Positions 27,418 through 36,325 of a stretch of 64,000 bases of DNA are shown in pieces (the first letter of the stretch is position 1; every line of letters begins with the position of its first letter). A program made the position numbers and the translations under genes. The DNA lies in assembly GCF_917563925.1 (NCBI RefSeq), contig NZ_CAKJTJ010000014.1, positions 1 to 64,000 of the forward strand, given 5' to 3'. This DNA comes from Sutcliffiella rhizosphaerae. Lineage in GTDB: Bacteria > Bacillota > Bacilli > Bacillales > Bacillaceae_I. The notes under the pieces are model-generated. The model made no database searches and was not told the DNA's origin. It was given only the letters and a program-made list of their open reading frames with translations.

Positions 27418-29166
27418 ATGAGTATTTTTAAGGATCTATGGTGGTTCTTTAAGCAAGAACGCAAATCATATATACCTGGTGTATTATTGTTAGCCTTAGT
27501 GGCTTTTCTAGAATTAATTCCTCCCAGGATAGTTGGTATGACAGTTGATTATATTGTCGAAGGAAATCTAACAGAAGACACCATTTTAGTGTTAATGTTG
27601 GTATTGTTTGGCACAGCGATTCTCGTATATATATTAAGATACCTTTGGAGAATCATGATTTTTGGCCCTGCAGTTCGACTTGCAAGATTATTGCGAAATA
27701 ATTTATATGAACATTTTACAAACATGTCACAAAGTTTTTATCAACGCCGTCGTGTCGGAGATCTGATGGCCCACTCCACGAACGACCTGCAGGCAATACA
27801 GCAAACAGCAGGAGCTGGTGTTTTAACACTTGTTGATTCCTTGATGACAGGGGGATTTGTCCTTATTGCAATGGCAGCAACAATCAGTTGGAAGCTGACA
27901 TTAATCTGTCTTATTCCTCTTCCTTTCATGGCTATTTCAACAAGCTATTATGGTTCTCTTCTTCATAAAACTTTCCATAAAGCGCAAGCTGCATTTTCTT
28001 CCTTAAATGATAAGGTGCAGGAAAGTGTTAATGGTGTAAAAGTTATCAAAACCTTTGGCCAGGAAAAAGAAGAAATTAAAGAGTTTGAGAAACAGGCAGA
28101 AGATGTAGTAAAGAAGAATGTTACAGTTGCTAAAATAGATTCATTGTTTGATCCTACGATTGGAATAATTATAGGGTTATCCTTTTTCCTTGCGATTGCA
28201 TTTGGCTCTCGATATGTCCTTATTGGTGAAATGACGATTGGAGAATTAATTGCTTTTACTACTTACTTAGGGCTACTAATATGGCCGATGCTAGCTTTTG
28301 GCTGGCTCTTTAATATTGTGGAAAGAGGGAGAGCATCCTATGATCGCGTTAGTGCCTTGCTAAAAGAAGAAGTGGATATTAAAGATACAGAAAATGCGGT
28401 TTCTACCATTCCGACAGGCGACATCTGTTACCAAGTAGATAATTTTACGTATCCTAATGAAAAAGAGGCGCTGCTGAAGGATATCCATTTTGACATCAAG
28501 CAAGGTGAGACACTCGGTATTGTCGGGAAAACCGGAAGTGGGAAAACTACCATTTTAAAGATGCTAATCCGTGAATTTGATGGGATAAAAGGAAATATCT
28601 TCATTGGAGGAAAAACAGTGAAGTATTACCAATTAGAAGCGCTAAGGAATGCAATAGGTTATGTCCCGCAGGATCATTTTTTATTTTCTGCCACGATTGC
28701 AGATAATATAGCTTTTGCTTTACCAAGTGCTTCGTTTGATGACATTATTCAAGCAGCAAAGCTTGCTAACATTCATGATGATATCATTCAATTTACAGAT
28801 GGGTATCAAACGATGGTAGGGGAAAGAGGAGTATCCTTATCAGGGGGACAAAAGCAAAGACTTTCCATAGCTAGAGCATTATTAATGGATCCTGAGATAT
28901 TAATATTAGACGATTCATTGTCGGCAGTGGATGCGAAAACGGAAGAAAGTATCCTCCATGCATTAAAAGAAAATCGGGAAGGCAAAACAACTCTCATTAC
29001 TTCCCATCGTTTAAGTGCCATCCAACATGCTCAAACGATAATTGTGTTGGAAGACGGAGAAATTGTTCAAAAGGGAAATCATCGGGAACTAATGGAGAAA
29101 GACGGTTGGTATAAAGAAATGTACCATCGTCAGCAATTAGAATCCCTAGTTGAGCATGGGGGATAG
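27418..29166 (+). CDS. Heterodimeric ABC exporter, subunit with degenerate catalytic site (YheI/BmrC-like)
   Basis: This 582-residue half-transporter has six membrane helices (residues about 18-300) and a C-terminal nucleotide-binding domain. Walker A is GKTGSGKTT near residue 372 and the signature LSGGQKQR. Walker B reads ILILDDSLSAVD, so the usual catalytic Glu is Asp, as in the degenerate-site subunit of heterodimeric exporters (for example TM287, BmrC). Order and length fit YheI/BmrC of B. subtilis, a multidrug exporter half. It ends three bases before the partner gene. ATG 27418 is preceded by GGGGGAAA. Confidence 0.88.
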   Translation: MSIFKDLWWFFKQERKSYIPGVLLLALVAFLELIPPRIVGMTVDYIVEGNLTEDTILVLMLVLFGTAILVYILRYLWRIMIFGPAVRLARLLRNNLYEHFTNMSQSFYQRRRVGDLMAHSTNDLQAIQQTAGAGVLTLVDSLMTGGFVLIAMAATISWKLTLICLIPLPFMAISTSYYGSLLHKTFHKAQAAFSSLNDKVQESVNGVKVIKTFGQEKEEIKEFEKQAEDVVKKNVTVAKIDSLFDPTIGIIIGLSFFLAIAFGSRYVLIGEMTIGELIAFTTYLGLLIWPMLAFGWLFNIVERGRASYDRVSALLKEEVDIKDTENAVSTIPTGDICYQVDNFTYPNEKEALLKDIHFDIKQGETLGIVGKTGSGKTTILKMLIREFDGIKGNIFIGGKTVKYYQLEALRNAIGYVPQDHFLFSATIADNIAFALPSASFDDIIQAAKLANIHDDIIQFTDGYQTMVGERGVSLSGGQKQRLSIARALLMDPEILILDDSLSAVDAKTEESILHALKENREGKTTLITSHRLSAIQHAQTIIVLEDGEIVQKGNHRELMEKDGWYKEMYHRQQLESLVEHGG

Positions 29167-29169
29167 AAA

Positions 29170-30969
29170 ATGAATAGTCAAACAATCACTGCAAAAGAAC
29201 AAAGACAGGTATTAAAGAGGCTCTTAGGGTATGCGAAACCACATACGAAACAATTCATTTTTGCCTTCAGCCTCTTGGTGCTAGCCACCATTGGAGAAAT
29301 AGTAGGACCGCTTATCATAAAGGTGTTTATAGATGATTACCTGACTCCTCAAGTGATGGAAACAGGGCCAATTGTCACTCTGGCTAGTCTTTATATCGGT
29401 ATATTAATCGCCAAAGTGATCATTACTTATTTTCAGTTGTTAAAGTTTCAAGAGATTTCTTTAAAGATAATTCAAGAGCTTCGGATTGACCTTTTTGCAA
29501 AAGTGCAAACACTTGGACTAAAGTACTTTGATAAAACACCAGGTGGTAGTATTGTTTCGAGAGTAACAAATGATACAGAAGCAATCAAAGATATGTTCGT
29601 GAGTGTTATTTCCACTTTTGTTCAAAACGGTGTGTTTTTAATCGGAATTTTTATTGCCATGTTTCTGTTAAATGTCCAATTGGCTATTTTTTGTTTACTA
29701 ATCATCCCAATCATTTTTGCCATTATGGCTACTTACCGTCACTTTAGTTCCAGATTTTATGCGGATATGCGGGAGAGGTTAAGTCAGCTTAATGCGAAAT
29801 TGAATGAGTCACTTCAAGGGATGGGAATCATTCAAGTGTTTCGCCAAGAAAAGCGGCTCCGTAAAGAATTTGCTGAAATTAATGAGGCTCACTATCAAGC
29901 TGGTGTGAAAAATATAAAGCTAGACGGACTTTTGCTTAGACCTGCAATTGACTTTGTTTATGTTTTGTCATTAATTTTGGTGTTAAGTTATTTCGGGATA
30001 TCTTCTCTTGGAAGTACGATAGAAATAGGTGTTCTGTATGCATTTGTTAACTATTTAGGTAGATTTTTTGAACCTGTTAACCAAATGATGATGAGATTAT
30101 CTATGTATCAACAAGCGATTATTTCTGCATCTAGAGTATTTTATCTTTTAGATGAAAAAGAAGTTGCTCCAACCTGTGCAAATCATACACAACAACCGGC
30201 TATCTCAACAGGGAAAATTGAATTTAATAATGTAACTTTTTCATATGATGGGAAACGTGATGTTCTAAAAAATGTTTCATTTACTGCTCTACCTGGTGAA
30301 ACTGTTGCTCTTGTAGGTCATACTGGGAGTGGAAAAAGCTCCATCATTAACTTACTAATGAGATTTTATGACCTTAAACATGGGGAAATCATTATAGACG
30401 GCTCATCTCTGAAGCAGTTTGAGAACGAAGAATTAAGGAAGAAAATGGGGTTAGTACTTCAAGATCCATTCTTGTTTTATGGAACTATCAACCACAATAT
30501 TCGATTGCATGATTCTACCATTTCAGATGAAGAGATTAGAAAAGCAGCAGAATTTGTGCAGGCAGATTCTTTTATAAAAAAACTACCAGATCGATATGAA
30601 CAATTAGTTGTAGAGAGAGGTTCGACCTTTTCCAGTGGTCAAAGACAATTAGTAGCTTTTGCTAGAACGATTGCCACAAAACCAAAAATACTTGTCCTGG
30701 ATGAAGCAACAGCAAACATTGATACGGAAACAGAAGAGGCTATTCAAACCGCGCTGGAAAAAATGAGAAAAGGAAGAACAACTATTGCAATTGCACACAG
30801 ACTTTCTACCATTCAAGATGCAGACCAAATATTGGTTTTACACCAAGGAGAAATCGTCGAAAGAGGGACGCATCAGGAATTATTAAATCTCGAGGGCTTG
30901 TATTATAAAATGTACCTATTACAAAATGGACAGCCGGAGAAAGTAGAAGATGTACTTGTTCAGCCATAA
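29170..30969 (+). CDS. Heterodimeric ABC exporter, partner subunit with intact catalytic Glu (YheH/BmrD-like)
   Basis: The 599-residue partner has six membrane helices and a nucleotide-binding domain with Walker A GHTGSGKSS, Walker B ILVLDEATANID (canonical Glu), and a changed signature FSSGQRQ. In heterodimeric exporters one composite ATP site uses the Asp-type Walker B of one subunit with the altered signature of the other, while the second site is fully active; the two proteins here show exactly this complementary pattern. Substrate is unknown; multidrug export is the family default. A terminator follows at 31025. Confidence 0.9.
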   Translation: MNSQTITAKEQRQVLKRLLGYAKPHTKQFIFAFSLLVLATIGEIVGPLIIKVFIDDYLTPQVMETGPIVTLASLYIGILIAKVIITYFQLLKFQEISLKIIQELRIDLFAKVQTLGLKYFDKTPGGSIVSRVTNDTEAIKDMFVSVISTFVQNGVFLIGIFIAMFLLNVQLAIFCLLIIPIIFAIMATYRHFSSRFYADMRERLSQLNAKLNESLQGMGIIQVFRQEKRLRKEFAEINEAHYQAGVKNIKLDGLLLRPAIDFVYVLSLILVLSYFGISSLGSTIEIGVLYAFVNYLGRFFEPVNQMMMRLSMYQQAIISASRVFYLLDEKEVAPTCANHTQQPAISTGKIEFNNVTFSYDGKRDVLKNVSFTALPGETVALVGHTGSGKSSIINLLMRFYDLKHGEIIIDGSSLKQFENEELRKKMGLVLQDPFLFYGTINHNIRLHDSTISDEEIRKAAEFVQADSFIKKLPDRYEQLVVERGSTFSSGQRQLVAFARTIATKPKILVLDEATANIDTETEEAIQTALEKMRKGRTTIAIAHRLSTIQDADQILVLHQGEIVERGTHQELLNLEGLYYKMYLLQNGQPEKVEDVLVQP

Positions 30970-31024
30970 ATTAAATGTTGACGGAGTGAGATAAGAATTA
31001 TTTAACGCTTAAATCTCAACACTG

Positions 31025-31056
31025 AAAATCCCAACTCTGTTAGGAGTTGGGATTTT
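31025..31056 (+). terminator. Intrinsic terminator after the ABC exporter operon
   Basis: AAAATCCCAACTC pairs perfectly with GAGTTGGGATTTT. Confidence 0.88.
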
Positions 31057-31157
31057 ACTATGTAAGTAAGAAAAGTTTATGTAGTTATGTTAGAGCTCAA
31101 GGCACTTGCTTCTGTGCTAGTCGGTTTTCAAAGCTGCTCCTTGCGCATATTTATGTA

Positions 31158-31319
31158 TTATTTTGTCACAATGATATGGTTATACTTGTTTAAGAGTGTG
31201 TCCAGTTCTTGACTTAATTTTAACGTCTTAGAAGAGGACATTCCGTATTTTGCAACAATATCTATAAGTTCAGCACGCTTCAATTCAATTAAATTTATAA
31301 GTTCTTGTTTAGTAGCCAA
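31158..31319 (-). CDS. ynzD: Spo0E-like aspartyl-phosphate phosphatase (YnzD-like)
   Basis: On the minus strand TTG 31319, about ten bases after AAGGAAGG, encodes 53 residues: MATKQELINLIELKRAELID...SSKTLKLSQELDTLLNKYNHIIV. The SQELD motif in a two-helix hairpin is the signature of the Spo0E family, which dephosphorylates Spo0A~P and delays sporulation. In B. subtilis ynzD lies in the same place, between yneF and ccdA. The start could also be a nearby alternative. It is divergent from ccdA. Confidence 0.85.
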   Translation of the reverse strand: MATKQELINLIELKRAELIDIVAKYGMSSSKTLKLSQELDTLLNKYNHIIVTK

Positions 31320-31545
31320 TGTTGATTATCCTTCCTTCTTCCAATTCGTAACATTATTATACTAGATATTGGGAGGTAATTCAAAGGAAAACTCCTAGTT
31401 AATGGGACTTTAATAATTGTAAAATAGTGAAGAATAACTATACAAACTTGTCACGGATTCGTCATAGATTGTTAAGAAGATTATCAATACCAGGGTCATT
31501 TTTTTGGTACTATTATAGATATCAATTTGTAGGAGAAGTGATAAT

Positions 31546-32256
31546 ATGTCAGGAGATCTAACCCTTTTCTTAGCATTTGGTGCAGGTGTGCTTTCCTTCG
31601 TATCACCATGTACATTACCTATTTATCCTGCTTTTCTCTCCTATATTACAGGAGTTTCTGTGGGACAGTTAAAAGAAGACAAAGGTATGATGCAAAAGAA
31701 AAGTATATTACATACATTATTTTTTCTTATAGGATTCTCATTAATTTTTATTGCCCTTGGTTTTGGGACGAGCTTTTTAGGACGATTTTTTATGCAGTAC
31801 CAGGATCTTATCAGGCAAGTGGGAGCTCTGTTAATCATCTTTTTCGGATTAGTAATACTAGGTGTATTCCAACCTAAATTCTTAATGCAGGATAAAAAAT
31901 TCACATTTAAAAATAGACCATCTGGCTATATCGGAACTGTCCTAATCGGCATGGCGTTCGCAGCGGGTTGGACTCCTTGTTCTGGTCCTATTTTAGGTGC
32001 CGTAATAGGGATGTCGATGAATAATCCGACATCAGGAGTTTATTATATGCTGGCATATGTACTTGGATTTGCTATTCCATTTTTTGTACTTTCTTTCTTT
32101 ATCGGTAAGATGGGGTGGATAAAACGTAACCATGCAATAATAATGAAAATTGGTGGTTATTCAATGATCTTTATGGGAGTTTTGTTGTTTTTTGATTGGT
32201 TGACAAAAATTATAGTTTGGCTTTCTGCGATTACCGGGGGATTCCAAGGATTTTAA
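31546..32256 (+). CDS. ccdA: Cytochrome c biogenesis / thiol-reductant membrane protein CcdA
   Basis: CcdA passes reducing equivalents across the membrane to thioredoxin-like proteins needed for cytochrome c maturation and spore cortex formation. The 236-residue protein has six membrane helices and the paired redox cysteines in [19 protein letters not shown] (helix 1) and [15 protein letters not shown] (helix 4). ATG 31546 follows GTAGGAGAAG. The TlpA-like protein at 56842 is one possible partner. Confidence 0.96.
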   Translation: MSGDLTLFLAFGAGVLSFVSPCTLPIYPAFLSYITGVSVGQLKEDKGMMQKKSILHTLFFLIGFSLIFIALGFGTSFLGRFFMQYQDLIRQVGALLIIFFGLVILGVFQPKFLMQDKKFTFKNRPSGYIGTVLIGMAFAAGWTPCSGPILGAVIGMSMNNPTSGVYYMLAYVLGFAIPFFVLSFFIGKMGWIKRNHAIIMKIGGYSMIFMGVLLFFDWLTKIIVWLSAITGGFQGF

Positions 32257-32361
32257 ATTGTTTGATATTTTTGTTGATTCTTATGACTTAAAAGAGTAAA
32301 GTTAAAAATGGGAATAAAGTAAATAAAATACTTTTTTATAGGTCGTAAGGAGGACTCTGCT

Positions 32362-32721
32362 GTGGCGAAGGTTTTAGTAGTGGATGATGCGAAATTCATG
32401 AGACTGACAATTAGAAACATTTTAACTAACTCAAACCACACTGTTATCGGTGAAGCAGAGAATGGGAAAGAAGCAGTGGCCCTCTATAGAAACCATCAAC
32501 CTGATTTAGTGACAATGGATATTACCATGCCTGAAATGAATGGAATTGAAGCAGTTAGAGAAATATTGAATGAATTTCCTAAGGCAAAAATCATTATGTG
32601 TTCTGCAATGGGACAGCAGCGATTAATAGTAGATGCTATCGAAGCTGGAGCTAAAGATTTTATCGTGAAACCGTTCGATGAAAATAGAGTGCTGGAAGCT
32701 ATAAAGCGGGTGTTAGGTTAA
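32362..32721 (+). CDS. yneI: CheY-like response regulator receiver protein YneI
   Basis: The 119-residue protein is a stand-alone receiver domain: acidic pair DD (residues 8-9), phospho-acceptor Asp in LVTMDITMPEMNG, Thr/Ser in MCSAMG, and Lys in FIVKPF. Without an output domain it is CheY-like. It is the ccdA-neighbouring yneI of B. subtilis, sometimes called CcdB, although no direct role in cytochrome c assembly was shown. The start is GTG 32362 after AAGGAGG. Confidence 0.95.
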   Translation: MAKVLVVDDAKFMRLTIRNILTNSNHTVIGEAENGKEAVALYRNHQPDLVTMDITMPEMNGIEAVREILNEFPKAKIIMCSAMGQQRLIVDAIEAGAKDFIVKPFDENRVLEAIKRVLG

Positions 32722-32727
32722 GATGTA

Positions 32728-32770
32728 GAACGATCGTGTACAAGTATCTTGTATACGATTGTTTAGTTTT
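32728..32770 (+). terminator. Intrinsic terminator after yneI
   Basis: ATCGTGTACAAG pairs with CTTGTATACGAT, followed by TGTTTAGTTTT. Confidence 0.75.
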
Positions 32771-32782
32771 ATGAGGTGAATA

Positions 32783-33202
32783 ATGAGGTTCATACTTAAA
32801 ATAATAGAAGGTTTTTTGATCGTGTATTTTTTTACATTTACCGTCATTTTAGGTATCGTGAATTCCTTAACAATTTTATCAGTTAAATCAATTAAAGGTA
32901 CAACTATCGCAGAATTTGATACAGAGATGCTTTTGTTATTTTTTATCTATTTGTTCATTTTGTTTTTGTTTATAAAGACGTATAAAGATTGCAACACGTA
33001 TAGTAAAGTAATGTTGTCTATATACTTGTTTTGCTTTTCTGGAAGTATTATTGTCACACTCATGAATATTATTATTTCATTCATATTTATACCTAAATCA
33101 TATGTGGAAGAAAATTGGATGAGAGACTTAGAATATCTTTTATTGTCCTTGCTATTGTTTTTTTACACATTACATAAACTTAGAGATTTTTCGGAAGGAT
33201 AG
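32783..33202 (+). CDS. Hypothetical four-pass membrane protein
   Basis: This 139-residue protein has four clear membrane segments separated by short charged loops (KSIKGTTIAEFDTEM; KTYKDCNTYSK). No family recognised. It is inserted between yneI and ccdC, where B. subtilis has nothing. Composition is strongly AT-rich (many Phe, Leu and Ile codons), as in accessory genes. ATG 32783 follows TATGAGGTG. Confidence 0.65.
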   Translation: MRFILKIIEGFLIVYFFTFTVILGIVNSLTILSVKSIKGTTIAEFDTEMLLLFFIYLFILFLFIKTYKDCNTYSKVMLSIYLFCFSGSIIVTLMNIIISFIFIPKSYVEENWMRDLEYLLLSLLLFFYTLHKLRDFSEG

Positions 33203-33279
33203 ATTTCCCTTTTATTATTCCGCTTTTTCGGTATAATAGTAAGGGGTTAAAAGTTGTGAAACAAAAAGGATGATACGAA

Positions 33280-33765
33280 GTGAATACAATACTATCTACG
33301 ATCATTGCAGTTTGTATGGCATTAGTTGTCATAGTTATCCGTATGAAAGCTGCAAAAAAGCCTTCATCTGTTAAAAAAATTGTCTTACCACCTATCTTTA
33401 TGAGTACGGGTGCCCTAATGTTTCTTTTTCCAGAATTCAGGGTTTCCCCACTACAAATAGTCGAAGCACTGAGTGTAGGTGCTATCTTTTCCATTTTTTT
33501 AATTAAAACCTCGAAGTTTGAAATTAGGGATAATGATATCTATTTAAAGCGTTCAAAAGCTTTTGTTTTCATATTACTCGGTTTATTAGCGATCAGAGTC
33601 ATTTTAAAACTAGTTTTAAGTACGTCAATAGATATTGGAGAACTGACCGGGATGTTTTGGCTACTCGCATTTGGAATGATTGTTCCGTGGCGGGTTGCGA
33701 TGTACTTGAAGTATAAAAAATTGGAAAGTGGTACGATTCCACCCACCATAAAAACAACTGTTTGA
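33280..33765 (+). CDS. ccdC: CcdC membrane protein (YneJ)
   Basis: The 161-residue protein has five membrane segments and matches CcdC/YneJ: VVIVIRMKAAKKPSSVKKIVLPPIFMSTG, LFPEFRVSPLQ, FLIKTSKFEIRDNDIYLKRSKAF and PWRVAMYLKYKKL. It is encoded next to ccdA and yneI as in B. subtilis, where the c-type cytochrome link of ccdC is not strictly established. The start is GTG 33280 after AAAAAGGATG. Confidence 0.92.
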   Translation: MNTILSTIIAVCMALVVIVIRMKAAKKPSSVKKIVLPPIFMSTGALMFLFPEFRVSPLQIVEALSVGAIFSIFLIKTSKFEIRDNDIYLKRSKAFVFILLGLLAIRVILKLVLSTSIDIGELTGMFWLLAFGMIVPWRVAMYLKYKKLESGTIPPTIKTTV

Positions 33766-33769
33766 ACAG

Positions 33770-33803
33770 AAAAAACCTCGGTTAATAATCCGAGGTTTTT
33801 CTT
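33770..33803 (+). terminator. Intrinsic terminator between ccdC and yneK
   Basis: AAAAACCTCGG pairs with CCGAGGTTTTT around TTAATAAT; symmetrical A/T flanks. Confidence 0.9.
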
Positions 33804-33903
33804 TAAGGATGCTTTCTCATACTTTGTTTCTTTTGATTTTTACTCTCATGCATTTTCCTGCATTTAGTATGAGAAAAAGACAACCTTTCATTCATTTGCC
33901 TTC

Positions 33904-34329
33904 TTAAAAGAGATGCTGATAGGGGGTGCGGTCAATATTTAAATGCTCTAATTTCTTGATCAGAAACTTATGATCCCTTTTTGGAGTGGCCAGAATGTAG
34001 CCTCTAATAACATGCTCTCTAGTAATTTCTTTTGCTTTCTCTTGGTATGCAAGCTCACCAATTTTTCCTGCAATTTTTTGCCTGGCAATATCGCGGAATA
34101 ATTCAGGAACTGGAGACACTAGCTCTTCTAAAAGAAGTTTTAGGTCATCCGGCCACAGATGGCGAGTTTTTTGTAAATAATAATCTTGCCAGTCCAATTC
34201 TGACTTACCATCTTCTTTTGGTAATCTTTTTAAAAACTTTCGGAACATAAAAAAACCGCCAATGGCAAGTAGTGCTACCATTGTTACAACCCAAAATAAT
34301 ATTAACCATAAAAACCATCCGGTTAACAT
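33904..34329 (-). CDS. yneK: DUF2621 membrane-anchored protein YneK
   Basis: The 141-residue product has one N-terminal membrane segment (WFLWLILFWVVTMVALLAIGGFFMF) and a soluble helical domain with DWQDYYLQKTRHLWPDDLKLLLEELVSPVPELFRDIARQKIAGKIGELA and HVIRGYILATPKRDHKFLIKKL, matching DUF2621/YneK. On the minus strand ATG 34329 lies seven bases after GGAGGGA; ATG 34335 is too close to the site. Its function is unknown; B. subtilis yneK is in the same place. Confidence 0.9.
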   Translation of the reverse strand: MLTGWFLWLILFWVVTMVALLAIGGFFMFRKFLKRLPKEDGKSELDWQDYYLQKTRHLWPDDLKLLLEELVSPVPELFRDIARQKIAGKIGELAYQEKAKEITREHVIRGYILATPKRDHKFLIKKLEHLNIDRTPYQHLF

Positions 34330-34459
34330 GTTCATTCCCTCCGAACTCGTTAACATTCTTGTATTATTATAACCGAAACTATTATAATTGCACTAGTAAA
34401 ACGAAAATCCATCTAAATTAATATAAAAAATTGACTAAGTTTTGACGGAGGTGGCGACG

Positions 34460-35251
34460 ATGAAAAAGATTGGAGCCGTTATTGGCAATATGGGGAAAAC
34501 CGAAATTTTATCCCAAAGAGTTTGTCCAAAATGTAATCGTGAAGTGAAGCGTGTACGCATGCAAATTATTGGTGGTGAAAATAAAGGACAATGGCAGGAG
34601 TATGAAAACGAATGCGATTGTCGTCTTGCTGAAGAAACAGTTCAGGCTGAGAAACGTCGTAAACACAAATATTTTGAGCAGTTTTGCATTATTCCGAGAG
34701 AATTGGAAAATGCCACATTGGAAAATTTCCAAGTGAATTACTCTAGCCAAAAAGAAGCATTAACTAGTACTATTGATTTTTTTGACCAGTTTACTGGGAA
34801 AGAAAATCTTTACTTTTACGGACGTACCGGGCGAGGGAAAACGCATCTTGCTGTTGGGTTATATAGGTATTTTAAGGAAAACAATATAACAGCTATGTTT
34901 TTTGATGTACCTAAATTAATGGACACTATTGTTGCATCATGGGATAGTGATTCAGGTTATTCAGAAAGTAAATTTATGAAAGCCATTGCTGAGGTAGATG
35001 TTCTGATTCTTGATGACCTTGGTGTAGAAAGAGTAAGCGAATGGGTAGACCAAACAATATATTCCATTTTGAATCAACGGCAAGGTAAAAGTATTGTGTT
35101 CACATCAAATATTCACCCTAGTGATTTAACAAAACGTTATGGTGAAAGAATAGCCGATCGGATAAAGAACAAAATGAAACAAAACCAATTAATTTCCATC
35201 GTCACACCAGAAAGTTTCCGTACGAAGGATTTAACATTTTTTAAAGAATAA
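34460..35251 (+). CDS. DnaC/DnaI/IstB-like AAA+ ATPase with N-terminal zinc finger
   Basis: The 263-residue protein has four cysteines near its N-terminus (VCPKCNRE...NECDCR), a likely zinc site, followed by an AAA+ domain with Walker A GRTGRGKTH, Walker B VLILDDLGVE, sensor FTSN and the DnaC-type end RIADRIKNKMKQNQLISI. Phage and ICE helicase loaders have this plan. The host dnaI normally sits with dnaB in another locus, so this is a second, orphan copy, likely of phage origin. ATG 34460 follows GGAGGTGG. Confidence 0.85.
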   Translation: MKKIGAVIGNMGKTEILSQRVCPKCNREVKRVRMQIIGGENKGQWQEYENECDCRLAEETVQAEKRRKHKYFEQFCIIPRELENATLENFQVNYSSQKEALTSTIDFFDQFTGKENLYFYGRTGRGKTHLAVGLYRYFKENNITAMFFDVPKLMDTIVASWDSDSGYSESKFMKAIAEVDVLILDDLGVERVSEWVDQTIYSILNQRQGKSIVFTSNIHPSDLTKRYGERIADRIKNKMKQNQLISIVTPESFRTKDLTFFKE

Positions 35252-35253
35252 TT

Positions 35254-35294
35254 ATAAGCTTCTAGAATGATCTATTCATTTTAGAGGCTTTTTT
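35254..35294 (+). terminator. Intrinsic terminator after the DnaC-like gene
   Basis: AAGCTTCTAGAATG pairs imperfectly with CATTTTAGAGGCTT, followed by T's. Confidence 0.75.
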
Positions 35295-35387
35295 GTTGTC
35301 GACTGATATTTCGAAATATTTCCTACTTTCAGTTAGATAATGGTAAAATATACATATTACATAGAAATATATTAAGGGGTGTATTCA

Positions 35388-36323
35388 TTGAAAGTGTTAG
35401 AGCAGTTAAGAGAAGAGATGTCAAAAGTAATAGTAGGAAAAGATAATATAGTAGAGCTACTTTTTAATGCACTATTGAATAAAGGTCATGTACTTTTAGA
35501 AAGTGTTCCAGGGACTGGGAAAACAATGCTTGCTAAAAGTTTCTCAAAAACGATTGATGCTGATTTTAAAAGAATTCAGTTCACCCCAGATGTTCTGCCA
35601 AGTGATGTTACAGGTATTCAATTCTTCAATCCAAAAGAACAACAGTTTGAGTTGCGACCAGGACCAATAATGACAAACATACTTCTAGCAGATGAGATTA
35701 ATCGTGCAACTCCAAGAACACAATCAAGCTTACTTGAGGTAATGGAAGAAAGGCAAGTAACCATTGACGGAGAGACATTACTAGTAGAAGGACCATTCAT
35801 GGTCATAGCCACTCAAAACCCGATTGAATCTCAGCAAGGTACTTTTCCATTACCTGAAGCACAAATGGATCGTTTTTTTATGCAAATAGATCTTGGATAT
35901 CCCACTGTTGATGAGGAACAAGAAATGATGATTAAATATCGTTTAGGAGAACCAATCAAAAAGCTCGCTACTGTGCTTTCTAAACAAGAGGTATTTGAAC
36001 TGCAGGAACAGGTAAAGCAAGTAAAAGTATCATCTGTCGTTCAAAAATACATGTTAGAAATTATTCATCTAACAAGAGATCACGAGGAGATTGAACTAGG
36101 TGTAAGTCCAAGGGGAACTTTGGCTCTGATGAGGGCTTCGCAAGGAGTAGCTTTTCTTAATGGGAGAGAGTTTGTGACACCTGAAGATGTCAAAAATATT
36201 GCTTCCTATGTTCTTAGCCATCGAATTATCACCACCATGGAGGGTTCATTAAAGAAAACGAACCAACAGTTAATAGAAGATTTACTTTCTAATGTAGAAG
36301 TACCAGTGGAGGCTACATACTAA
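35388..36323 (+). CDS. MoxR-family AAA+ ATPase
   Basis: MoxR ATPases act as chaperone-like assembly factors, usually next to DUF58 genes. The 311-residue protein has Walker A [11 protein letters not shown], the family blocks [15 protein letters not shown] and [21 protein letters not shown] (Walker B), [22 protein letters not shown], and [14 protein letters not shown]. TTG 35388 lies eight bases after AAGGGG; the GTG at 35379 overlaps that site. It overlaps nothing and is followed by DUF58 two bases later. Confidence 0.93.
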   Translation: [311 protein letters not shown]

Positions 36324-36325
36324 GG

